Assembly (NCBI GenBank): GCA_958436995.1
Contig: CAUBMI010000066.1
Coordinates: 1 to 10,369, forward strand
Origin: an uncultured Collinsella sp.
GTDB taxonomy: Bacteria > Actinomycetota > Coriobacteriia > Coriobacteriales > Coriobacteriaceae
Length of the DNA stretch: 10,369 bases
Direction of reading: 5' to 3'
A program made the translations under genes and the position numbers. Below are positions 1-5,895 of the stretch, piece after piece. How positions within the stretch are numbered: the stretch's first letter is position 1; each line of letters begins with the position of its first letter. The notes beneath the pieces are model-generated. The model was not told where the DNA came from. It saw only the letters and a program-made list of their open reading frames with translations, and did not search any database.

Positions 1-91
1 CGAGGAAAACCAAGAGCTTACACGACTTAACAGTACTGAACATAATCCTCTCCAATCTAGAGGGGTTTCGGTTGCAGCATGCTGTGATTAC

Positions 92-126
92 TTGCCGGCA
101 AAGTCAATTTAACATAAACTGTTAAA
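92..126 (+). promoter_or_regulatory. Candidate promoter with operator-like inverted repeat
   Basis: A -35-like TTGCCG (92-97) and a -10-like TAAACT (115-120) are 17 bp apart, each matching the sigma-70 consensus at four of six bases. A perfect inverted repeat, TTTAACA-N5-TGTTAAA (108-126), is centred on the -10, the position expected of a repressor operator. The stretch is much more AT-rich than the rest of the window. The obvious candidate ligand is the small HTH regulator encoded at 686-937, but this is inference. Confidence 0.5.
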
Positions 127-163
127 AAGTAACCTGAGTTTTTTAAATTCTTCGGAGGTTATT

Positions 164-676
164 ATGAGTTCCGACAATCGCACTCCCCGGCTTCATTCCT
201 TCCGCATCGCATGTGCGATAGCCTCTGCGACCCTTTGCGCCACCGCCATCGCACAAGTGGCGTTCTCCTTCAAGCCAGCAATCGAAGTGCTCGACAACCC
301 TGTAATTGCAGACTCCCCCGCGTATCCAGCCCTTGCGATCTCGACATTGGTCCCTGCCGTCATCGGTATCGCTACGACCATCCTCAGCGCCGTTCTCGTG
401 TGGACGATCAAGAGCGGAGACCCCTTCAAGAAAGGGTCTGCGACATGCTTGAAGGTGCTCGGCATTCTCTTCGTTGTTCAAGCTGCCACCAGCCTCTACG
501 CCGGCTCACTCAAAACCTCCGTTTCGATGTTTGGCGGCGAGGGGGCCGTCGGCGCCCAAGAGATCGCTTCATCATTCGATTGGACCTCTCTGGTTCTCGG
601 CATCGTCCTGTTCATGCTTTCCCAGCTCTTCTTGTACGCCCGAGAGCTGTACCTCGACTCCGACGAGATTGCGTAA
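164..676 (+). CDS. DUF2975 family integral membrane protein (YoaS-like)
   Basis: This 170-residue protein has four predicted membrane helices, at about residues 13-34, 57-82, 96-113 and 140-158. A short loop with SGDPF follows helix 2, as is typical of DUF2975 proteins. The start is supported by a GGAGGT ribosome site five bases upstream of the ATG. The gene ends nine bases before a small Cro/C1-type regulator, and the pair matches the widespread DUF2975 plus HTH arrangement known from Bacillus yoaS-yozG. The biochemical role of the family is unknown. It is inferred to sit in the cytoplasmic membrane and to be co-transcribed with, and perhaps controlled by, the regulator. No signal peptide cleavage site or catalytic motif is visible. 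The family call rests on topology, the loop motif and the neighbour rather than a profile search. Confidence 0.8.
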   Translation: MSSDNRTPRLHSFRIACAIASATLCATAIAQVAFSFKPAIEVLDNPVIADSPAYPALAISTLVPAVIGIATTILSAVLVWTIKSGDPFKKGSATCLKVLGILFVVQAATSLYAGSLKTSVSMFGGEGAVGAQEIASSFDWTSLVLGIVLFMLSQLFLYARELYLDSDEIA

Positions 677-685
677 GGAAACGCC

Positions 686-937
686 ATGCCCGTAATTGTT
701 CGCCTCGACAAGATCATGGCCGAGCGAAAGATTTCCTCGAACGAACTTGCCGAAAGGATTGGAACCACGCCCGTGAACCTGTCCCGTATTAAAAAAGGGC
801 ATATTCGCGGCATTCGCTTCAACACACTCGAGCAGCTATGCCTCGCCCTTCGTTGCCAACCCGGAGACCTTCTCGAAGTCATGAGCGAAGAGGATGCCCG
901 AAAGGAGTTCGGACTCGATTGGTCCGCCGAGGATTAG
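686..937 (+). CDS. Small Cro/C1-type HTH transcriptional regulator (HTH_26, YozG-like)
   Basis: This 83-residue protein is almost entirely one XRE-type DNA-binding domain. The helix-turn-helix covers about residues 17-40 (SSNELAERIGTTPVNLSRIK), followed by the RFNTLEQLCLALRCQPGDLL helix typical of the HTH_26 group. The ribosome site AAGGA (675-679) overlaps the stop codon of the membrane gene, so translation is probably coupled. It likely acts as a cytoplasmic repressor or activator of its own operon, with the inverted repeat at 108-126 as candidate site. The last residues (about FGLDWSAED) extend past the usual end of such proteins. The TAG stop is followed in the same frame, without a base between, by a tyrosine recombinase sequence, so the C-terminal tail may derive from that recombinase. 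Confidence 0.85.
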   Translation: MPVIVRLDKIMAERKISSNELAERIGTTPVNLSRIKKGHIRGIRFNTLEQLCLALRCQPGDLLEVMSEEDARKEFGLDWSAED

Positions 938-1663
938 AGGGCGTTCGTACTCGCCCTGCACACGGGGATGCGAATCGGCGAGGTCTGCGGCCTTCGGTGG
1001 TGCGATGTGGATTTCGAGACGGGCCTGATCTCGATCAGACACTCGGTGGCGTACGCGAAGGGAATGGGTTCGTTCATCAAGGACACCAAGACCCATGACG
1101 CCAGGGGTATCCCCATCGACCCGGTCGGCCTACTCCCCTTCCTGAAGGAGACCCACGAGATCGACTGCGGAAAGCTGCGCTTGCGCGGCCTTACCGGGGC
1201 GGTCGAGATCGGGGACTGCTACATCCTGTCGGAGCCGGGCGCGACCTTCGCGACGACAAGCTATATCCGCAGGGCGTTCAAGACGTTCTCGGAGACCAAC
1301 GGCCTCATGGGCACCAACGACGAGCTGATCACGTTCCACGGCCTTCGCCACACGTTCGCAACGCAGTGGATCCGCCAAGGCGGCGATATCAAGGCGCTCC
1401 AATCGATCCTCGGCCACAAGGACGCCATGGCGACGCTCAACGTCTACGCCGACATCGAGCCCATCTCCAAAATCCATAACATGCTGCGCGCCACGCCGTG
1501 CCTTTGGCGCGGGCACCTCGGGCCGAGGGTCGATCCGGGTCCCATGTTCCAACAGAGGATCCAGGAGTCCATCGAGACGCTCCAGGCGTTCGGCTACGGC
1601 ATCACCGAGCCGGACGACCGAAATATCGCCATACGCGACGTGAAGACGAACAGTTGGCTCTAG
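938..1663 (+). pseudogene. Tyrosine recombinase (phage-type integrase), N-terminally truncated
   Basis: Reading from 938 in the frame of the preceding regulator gives a continuous integrase catalytic domain. The active-site set is complete: Arg in TGMRIGEVCGLRW (residue 12 of this reading), HGLRH (His134, Arg137), LGH (His160) and the nucleophile Tyr170 in NVYADI, with normal family spacing. A full integrase has roughly 180 more N-terminal residues (arm-binding and SAM-like core-binding domains), and these are absent. The first in-frame ATG (968) lies one codon before the catalytic Arg, and no ribosome site is evident, so a functional product is unlikely. About 74 residues follow the tyrosine, longer than many phage integrases. 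The remnant is probably a leftover of an integrated element or of a deletion that joined it to the HTH gene. Confidence 0.8.
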
Positions 1664-1745
1664 CTCACCGAGTACGCGGCAGTGCTGGGCCCATCCCAAC
1701 TGAGGTCACGGTGGTCCGATAGGGGCGCCGCCCGCGGCATGCGCC

Positions 1746-1787
1746 GCGGAGCGGTATCCCCTACCGAAGGGCGGGGATGCCCTCCGC
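1746..1787 (+). repeat. Strong GC-rich hairpin downstream of the integrase remnant
   Basis: The arms GCGGAG-(C)-GGTATCCCC and GGGGATGCC-CTCCGC pair over 15 positions with one bulged C and one G-T wobble, around an 11-base loop. A second perfect palindrome, CCGCGGC-ATGC-GCCGCGG (1732-1749), overlaps its left arm and could form the alternative fold. No T-run follows on either strand, so an intrinsic terminator is not clearly supported. Confidence 0.6.
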
Positions 1788-1989
1788 TTCCAGTTCGGAA
1801 TCAGCCGTCGGAGGCGTTCGGCTGACTGCGGGAACGGCCTGTCCGCTCAATGTGTTCGGCTGAGATCGGAAATCAACCCAACACGAGCCGGACACGCGCC
1901 AGACGGCTCTTCCCCGTGCGGCCTTCCCCCTTACGCTCATGTTGCAGGCATGTAACGCCGCAGCGAGCGCGCCTTTTTTGCGCCAGACA

Positions 1990-2012
1990 GGTACAATGAT
2001 GAACACTGTACC
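1990..2012 (+). promoter_or_regulatory. Candidate -10 within an inverted repeat, upstream of the ACT-domain gene
   Basis: TACAAT (1992-1997) is a good -10 match, but no convincing -35 lies 16-18 bp upstream. The -10 is embedded in GGTACA-N11-TGTACC (1990-1995 and 2007-2012), so a dimeric regulator could cover the -10 and start site. The resulting leader would be about 55 bases. Confidence 0.35.
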
Positions 2013-2059
2013 GTAGCGGAGCGCCCCGCGCGCGCCGCAATCACGCGAAAGGGTTTCCC

Positions 2060-2347
2060 ATGGCCGAGATCTCGTCCTCCCGTATCGTCATCACCGTCCT
2101 TGGCAAGAACCGCCCCGGCATCGTCGCCGGCGTCACCCGCGTTCTGGGCGAGGCCAACGTCGACATCCGCGACATCACGCAGTCCATTATCGAGGACATC
2201 TTCACCATGACCATGCTGGCCGACACCGCCGAGTCCAAGCTCGACTTTGCCGAGCTGCAGAAGGCCCTGGCCGAGGCCGGCGAGCTTTCGGGCGTCAACG
2301 TGTCCATCCAGCGCGAGGACGTCTTTAACTTTATGTACCGCCTGTAG
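2060..2347 (+). CDS. ACT domain-containing protein, UPF0237 family
   Basis: This 95-residue protein is a single ACT domain. VITVLGKNRPGIVAGVTRVL (about residues 10-29) forms strand 1 and helix 1 with the ligand-loop glycine, and NVDIRDITQSIIEDIFTMTM (about 34-53) is the signature of the UPF0237/ACT_6 group. The ending REDVFNFMYRL is also characteristic. ACT domains bind small ligands, often amino acids, and act as regulatory modules. Stand-alone members of this family have no proven function. The ribosome site is AAAGGG (2048-2053), six bases before the ATG. In many bacteria the family partner is a UPF0210/PFL protein encoded next door. Here the next gene, 74 bases downstream on the same strand, is a citrate synthase, so the usual partner is missing from this locus. 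The two genes are probably co-transcribed. Confidence 0.88.
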   Translation: MAEISSSRIVITVLGKNRPGIVAGVTRVLGEANVDIRDITQSIIEDIFTMTMLADTAESKLDFAELQKALAEAGELSGVNVSIQREDVFNFMYRL

Positions 2348-2421
2348 CGAACAGGCTGCGTGGAGACGGCCCAACGTGCGCCCAGGCGCAACGTCACCAC
2401 ATGGCCCGGAGAGGAGCGCAC

Positions 2422-3840
2422 ATGGCCTACGACGCCAAGAAAATCTACTACCGCTTCGACGACCACCTGAGCCGTCTGGTCTTGGATTACGAAGCAAGCC
2501 GCCAGATTTCGTCTGAGAGCGAAAACCTCTACCACGGCCTGCCGACCGACCCTTATGACGAGGGCCTGTTTGTTGAGCACAATGTCAAGCGCGGCCTGCG
2601 CAATGCCGACGGCTCGGGCGTGGTCGCGGGCCTCACTCGCATCTCGGATGTGCACGGCTACAACAAGGTCGACGGAAAGGTCGTGCCCGATCAGGGCAAG
2701 CTCACGCTTCGCGGCTACAGCATCGAGGATCTGGTCAACAATGCCCAGGCCGAGAATCGCTACGGCTACGAGGAAGTCGCCTATCTGCTTATCACGGGTT
2801 CGCTACCCAACAAGGAAGAGCTCGACGGCTTTTGCGAGCGCCTGGGCGCCTTTAGACATCTGAGCGACGAGTACGTCAAAGAGTTCCCTATGACCACGGT
2901 GTCGTCGAGCATCATGAACGTGCTCCAGCGCGCCGTGCTGCTGCTCTACGCCTTCGATGCCGAACCAGACGTGATCACGCCCGAGCACGAAATCGACGTC
3001 GCCATTTCCATGCTCGCACGTCTCCCGCGCATCGCCGCCTTCGCACACATGGCCTCGATCGCCAAGCTTCGCGGCTCCGAGGTTCACGTGCCGCACCCCA
3101 CGCCCGGTCTCTCCACCGCCGAGACCATCCTACAGGTCCTGCGCGGCGGCATGGCATTCACCCGCGATGAGGCGATGCTGCTCGACGTTATGCTCATGCT
3201 GCATGCCGAGCACGGCGGCGGCAACAACTCCACCTTCGCCTGCCGCGTGCTGTCCTCTTCGGCAACCGACCCGTATTCCGCTTACGCCGCGGCTATCGGC
3301 TCGCTCAAGGGCCCGCGCCACGGCGGTGCCAATGCCAAGGTCGTGTCTATGCACGAGGACATCCGCGCGCATGTCTCCAACTGGGAGGACGAGGACGAGG
3401 TTGCAGCCTACCTGGGCAAGATTCTCGACAAGCAGGCCTTCGACGGCACGGGTCTCATCTACGGTATGGGCCACGCCGTCTACACGCTGAGCGACCCGCG
3501 TGCCGAGGTGTGCCGCCGTTACGCGCGCTCACTGGCAGCCAAGAAGGACTTGGGCGAAGAGTTCGCACTCATCGAGCGCATCGAGCGCCTGGCACCGCAG
3601 GTGATGCGCGACCACGGCATGACCAAGCCCATCTGCGCCAACATCGACCTGTACACAGGCTTTATCTACAAGATGCTCGGCGTGCCCGAAACGCTCTTTA
3701 CGCCGCTATTCGCCGTCGCCCGCATGGCCGGCTGGTCGGCACACCGCATGGAAGAGCTCTTCTGCGCGCACCGTATCATCCGCCCCGCCTATCGTCCGGT
3801 GATCGAGCCGCTGGAGTACAAGCCGCTCGCCGACCGCTAG
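2422..3840 (+). CDS. gltA: Citrate synthase (citrate/2-methylcitrate synthase family)
   Basis: The 472-residue product condenses acetyl-CoA with oxaloacetate to give citrate, and would act in the cytoplasm. The three catalytic residues of the family are visible: His264 in HAEHGGGNNS, His351 in YGMGHAVY and Asp409 in NIDLYTG. GPRHGGAN, the DPRAE after GHAVY and the Arg in SAHRMEE are conserved substrate and CoA elements. The GHAV form resembles type I enzymes rather than the GHRVY of many bacteria. The early segment GKLTLRGYSIEDL is the normal N-terminal signature. I chose the ATG at 2422, not the in-frame ATG at 2401, because GGAGAGGAG (2408-2416) is placed correctly for it and would lie inside the longer reading. 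The protein is longer than typical 370-430 residue bacterial forms, with an N-terminal extension of about 70-90 residues. Substrate preference for propionyl-CoA cannot be excluded. A terminator follows. Confidence 0.88.
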   Translation: MAYDAKKIYYRFDDHLSRLVLDYEASRQISSESENLYHGLPTDPYDEGLFVEHNVKRGLRNADGSGVVAGLTRISDVHGYNKVDGKVVPDQGKLTLRGYSIEDLVNNAQAENRYGYEEVAYLLITGSLPNKEELDGFCERLGAFRHLSDEYVKEFPMTTVSSSIMNVLQRAVLLLYAFDAEPDVITPEHEIDVAISMLARLPRIAAFAHMASIAKLRGSEVHVPHPTPGLSTAETILQVLRGGMAFTRDEAMLLDVMLMLHAEHGGGNNSTFACRVLSSSATDPYSAYAAAIGSLKGPRHGGANAKVVSMHEDIRAHVSNWEDEDEVAAYLGKILDKQAFDGTGLIYGMGHAVYTLSDPRAEVCRRYARSLAAKKDLGEEFALIERIERLAPQVMRDHGMTKPICANIDLYTGFIYKMLGVPETLFTPLFAVARMAGWSAHRMEELFCAHRIIRPAYRPVIEPLEYKPLADR

Positions 3841-3864
3841 GACGCGGACCGTTATAGAACTCGA

Positions 3865-3901
3865 GCGTGGCCAGGGACCCAAGCCCTCGGCCACGCTTTT
3901 T
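3865..3901 (+). terminator. Intrinsic terminator after citrate synthase
   Basis: GCGTGGCC (3865-3872) pairs perfectly with GGCCACGC (3889-3896), an inner AGGG/CCCT pairing extends the stem, and five T residues (3897-3901) follow directly. It starts 25 bases after the citrate synthase stop and ends 25 bases before the next start codon. Confidence 0.88.
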
Positions 3902-3926
3902 ATGCCAGTAGAAAGGACCGCATCAA

Positions 3927-4769
3927 ATGATTGTGTTTTCCGATATGGATGGGACGCTGCTGACGAGCGATAAGCAAATGAGCGATGCCACCTGGGCGAT
4001 GCTCGACGAGCTCGCACATCGTGGCATCGAGTTTGTTCCCTGCACGGGACGTCCACTGTCGGGCATCTTTGAGCCCATTCTCGCCCATCCCGCCGTGCAC
4101 TACGCGGTCTGTGCCAACGGCGCCAGCGTCTGGCAGCTCGACGAGGATACGCCCACCGACGCCTCGCGCGCCACGTGCATCTTGAGCCGTCCGCTCGACC
4201 GTGGCATTGCCCACCGCATCCATCGCATTGCCGCCGGCCACGATGTGACCTTCGATATCTTCGCGGACGGGCAGTGCTTCCTCCCCCGCTCGCTCTACAC
4301 GCGCCTGGACGAATTCTGCGGCGGCGACCCCCACATCGCGGCTTCGCTCAAGCGCACACGAACACCGATCGACATGAATATCGACAGCAAGATCGACGAG
4401 GTCGAGACGCTCGAACGCATCGCCATGTACTGGCACGACCCGGCCGATCGCGACGCCATCGCGGCGGAGCTCGACACGCTCGGAGGCATTGAGGTCACAC
4501 GTTCGTACGCCATGAATATCGAGGTCATGGGCGAGGGCGCCACCAAGGGAACGGCCCTCACGTGGCTATGCGAGCACTTGGGCGAGCGTCTCGCCGACGC
4601 CTGGGCGTTCGGCGACAACATCAACGACATTCCCATGCTGCAGGCAGCAGGCCACGGCATGGCCATGGTCAACGGCGAGCCCGAAGACCGCGACGCCGCC
4701 GACGCCATCACCGAGTTCGACAACGACCACGACGGCGTCGCCCGCACCATCATGGCCGCCCTCGCCTAG
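3927..4769 (+). CDS. HAD superfamily hydrolase, Cof/YidA type
   Basis: This 280-residue cytoplasmic phosphatase-type protein has all four HAD motifs: DMDGT (nucleophile Asp6, acid Asp8), CTGR (Thr40), the lysine in KGTA (Lys207) and GDNINDIPML (Asp230, Asp234) for Mg2+. The cap inserted between motifs II and III (about residues 80-190) makes it a C2B, Cof-like member. Such enzymes hydrolyse sugar phosphates, PLP, FMN or other small phosphates, and the substrate cannot be told from sequence. The ribosome site GAAAGGA (3911-3917) is nine bases upstream. The gene is directly behind the citrate synthase terminator, leaving only 25 bases for its own promoter, so transcription may depend on read-through or on a promoter overlapping the hairpin. 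Its TAG stop forms the first bases of the intergenic repeat that follows. The neighbouring minus-strand gene is a divergent paralogue. Confidence 0.9.
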   Translation: MIVFSDMDGTLLTSDKQMSDATWAMLDELAHRGIEFVPCTGRPLSGIFEPILAHPAVHYAVCANGASVWQLDEDTPTDASRATCILSRPLDRGIAHRIHRIAAGHDVTFDIFADGQCFLPRSLYTRLDEFCGGDPHIAASLKRTRTPIDMNIDSKIDEVETLERIAMYWHDPADRDAIAAELDTLGGIEVTRSYAMNIEVMGEGATKGTALTWLCEHLGERLADAWAFGDNINDIPMLQAAGHGMAMVNGEPEDRDAADAITEFDNDHDGVARTIMAALA

Positions 4770-4879
4770 TCATTGGCCAGTCACTGGGGACGTTCTTGAA
4801 TGACTAGTCGTTGGGGACAGTCTTCGCGAAAAAGCTGCAAGGACTGTCCCCCACTGCCGGCAGAAAAGGAACGTCCCCA
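4767..4879 (+). repeat. Dispersed intergenic repeat, copy A, with nested hairpins
   Basis: This copy fills almost all the space between two convergent HAD genes. GGGGACGTTC (4786-4795) pairs perfectly with GAACGTCCCC (4869-4878), and inside it GGGGACAGTC (4813-4822) pairs perfectly with GACTGTCCCC (4842-4851), giving one long nested structure. It also holds the palindromes GACTAGTC (4802-4809) and CTGCCGGCAG (4854-4863), and TAGTCATT/AATGACTA arms (4767-4774 and 4799-4806). The first arm contains the stop codon of the left gene. The same core recurs at 5846-5895 and 7850-7900 on the opposite strand. The form recalls REP elements mobilised by Y1 (IS200-like) transposases, but no transposase is present here. 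It may serve as a bidirectional terminator. Confidence 0.8.
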
Positions 4880-4888
4880 TCTGCCGGA

Positions 4889-5683
4889 TTAAGCGAGACT
4901 CTCCAGCACGCGACGGAGCTCCTGCTGGACGGCGTGGTCGCGATTACAACCCACCACGCGATCGGCCACCGCCTTGAGCGCGGGGCGCGCGTTTCCCATC
5001 GCACAGCCCGTACCGACAAAGCGAATGATCTCGTAGTCGTTCATCGAGTCGCCAAACGCCATGACCTCGTCGCGTTCGACGCCATAGTGCTCCATGAGCT
5101 GTGCGATGCCCGAGGCCTTCGACACACCGGGCTGCATGGCATCGATCCACGCGTTGCCCGAAGGCGCAAAAGTAAAGAGCTGACCGAGTTCACGCTGCAG
5201 TACGTAAGCGCTGTCCATAACGGCACCGTCATCGCAAAAGATACTCGCCTTGATGATATTTACGCTGGGATCGGGCAGCTCCCAAATACGCTCGGCATTG
5301 GGAAGGTCCTTATCGACCTCACGCACGAACTTGCACTCGTCATCGAGCAAGAAGGACTTGGTTCGGTCAAAAAGCGCAAGATGCAGATTGGGAAACGTCG
5401 CGACGGCTTGGGCGAGCCTTCGAATCGCCAGGTGCGAATACACCTCACGGTCTACCATCTTGCCGTCGGCGAAGACCTGGGCACCGTTAGCGGCGACAAA
5501 GTCCATCTTGTCGCGAACGGGCGCAAAGAACTCGCACAGGCGATCGTAGCGACGACCTGACGATGCGGCGAAATGCACGCCATGCTCGCGTAGCGCCAGA
5601 ATCAGTTCGTAGGTCTCGGGAGGCACCTGGCCGTTTTCGTCAAGCAACGTGCCGTCCATATCGGATGCAATCAGTTTAAACAT
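4889..5683 (-). CDS. HAD superfamily hydrolase, Cof type
   Basis: This 264-residue protein has the complete HAD motif set: DMDGTLL (Asp8, Asp10), SSGR (Ser42), the motif III lysine in VSKASGI (Lys189) and GDSMND (Asp212, Asp216). The length and the cap between about residues 80 and 180 fit the Cof (C2B) group of small-molecule phosphatases. The physiological substrate is not predictable. The start is fixed by the canonical MFKLIASDMDGT opening and by AGGGAG (5691-5696) upstream. The ribosome site lies in the 3' arm of a long hairpin in the leader, and a promoter-like pair lies just before it, so translation or transcription is probably controlled by RNA structure. The gene is convergent with the other HAD gene. 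The two share motifs but are clearly diverged, so this is not a recent tandem duplication. Confidence 0.9.
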   Translation of the reverse strand: MFKLIASDMDGTLLDENGQVPPETYELILALREHGVHFAASSGRRYDRLCEFFAPVRDKMDFVAANGAQVFADGKMVDREVYSHLAIRRLAQAVATFPNLHLALFDRTKSFLLDDECKFVREVDKDLPNAERIWELPDPSVNIIKASIFCDDGAVMDSAYVLQRELGQLFTFAPSGNAWIDAMQPGVSKASGIAQLMEHYGVERDEVMAFGDSMNDYEIIRFVGTGCAMGNARPALKAVADRVVGCNRDHAVQQELRRVLESLA

Positions 5684-5688
5684 AGAAA

Positions 5689-5750
5689 AGCTCCCTTCGG
5701 GCTTGTTGGAATCGAACGTGTATCCGATTCCAACGTACCCAAAGGGAGCT
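5689..5750 (-). promoter_or_regulatory. Long leader hairpin enclosing the HAD gene ribosome site
   Basis: On the minus strand AGCTCCCTT (5750-5742) pairs with AAGGGAGCT (5697-5689), CCC/GGG continue, and after a 3x3 internal loop GTTGGAATCG pairs with CGATTCCAAC (5734-5725 and 5714-5705), leaving a 10-base loop. About 22 base pairs form. TTTTCT and then the ATG follow the 3' arm, so the shape also resembles an intrinsic terminator. The ribosome site AGGGAG lies within the paired 3' arm. It could be an attenuator, a translational switch, or the terminator of adenine deaminase. Confidence 0.7.
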
Positions 5751-5753
5751 CAA

Positions 5754-5782
5754 ATAAGACTCCGCGGGCGTAAACGTTACAA
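5754..5782 (-). promoter_or_regulatory. Candidate sigma-70 promoter for the minus-strand HAD gene
   Basis: On the minus strand TTGTAA (5782-5777) and TCTTAT (5759-5754) are exactly 17 bp apart, each four of six to consensus. The predicted start at about 5747 coincides with the start of the long hairpin, so the whole leader would be that hairpin. An imperfect CTGGCA/TGCCAG inverted repeat (5787-5811) lies just upstream and could be a protein site. Confidence 0.45.
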
Positions 5783-5845
5783 GGACCTGGCAAATAGCTC
5801 ACACATGCCAGAGGTCTCACGGTCGCGGCGTCAGGCGACACGCCA

Positions 5846-5895
5846 AAGAGTGTCCCCAACGACTAGTCGTTTAAGAACGTCCCCGATGACTAGTC
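5846..5895 (-). repeat. Dispersed intergenic repeat, copy B, overlapping the adenine deaminase stop
   Basis: On the minus strand this reads GACTAGTCATCGGGGACG..., then a 14-bp palindrome AACGACTAGTCGTT (5858-5871), then GGGGACACTCTT. It matches copy A base for base over most of the unit, but lacks A's second half with the complementary arms. The stop codon of adenine deaminase (TAG, 5892-5890) is inside the second GACTAGTC (5888-5895). Confidence 0.8.

Larger units (their letters stand above)
1664..2059. other. Non-coding interval with hairpins and short repeats
   Basis: No reading frame here looks like a real gene. The first 160 bases continue the recombinase frame after its TAG, with a short segment (LTEYAAVLG) resembling the start of an excisionase-like HTH, but the similarity decays at once. 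Further right are a GC-rich hairpin (1746-1787), two copies of GTTCGGCTGA (1816-1825 and 1854-1863), an inverted copy of its core (TCAGCCG, 1801-1807), a weak GAGCCG/CGGCTC hairpin (1885-1909) and a T6 run (1974-1979). The promoter and ribosome site of the ACT-domain gene lie at the right end. Confidence 0.6.

Noticed and set aside
47..63. Terminator at CCTCT/AGAGG near the left edge
   Set aside because: A five-pair stem followed by GGTTTCGG lacks a T-run; too weak to call.
2401..2421. Citrate synthase start at 2401
   Set aside because: The ribosome site GGAGAGGAG lies inside this extension and is spaced for the ATG at 2422.
4811..5560. Plus-strand open frame across the repeat and opposite the second HAD gene
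   Set aside because: It reads through the hairpin repeat and the antisense of a clear HAD gene, and its translation has no recognisable domain.
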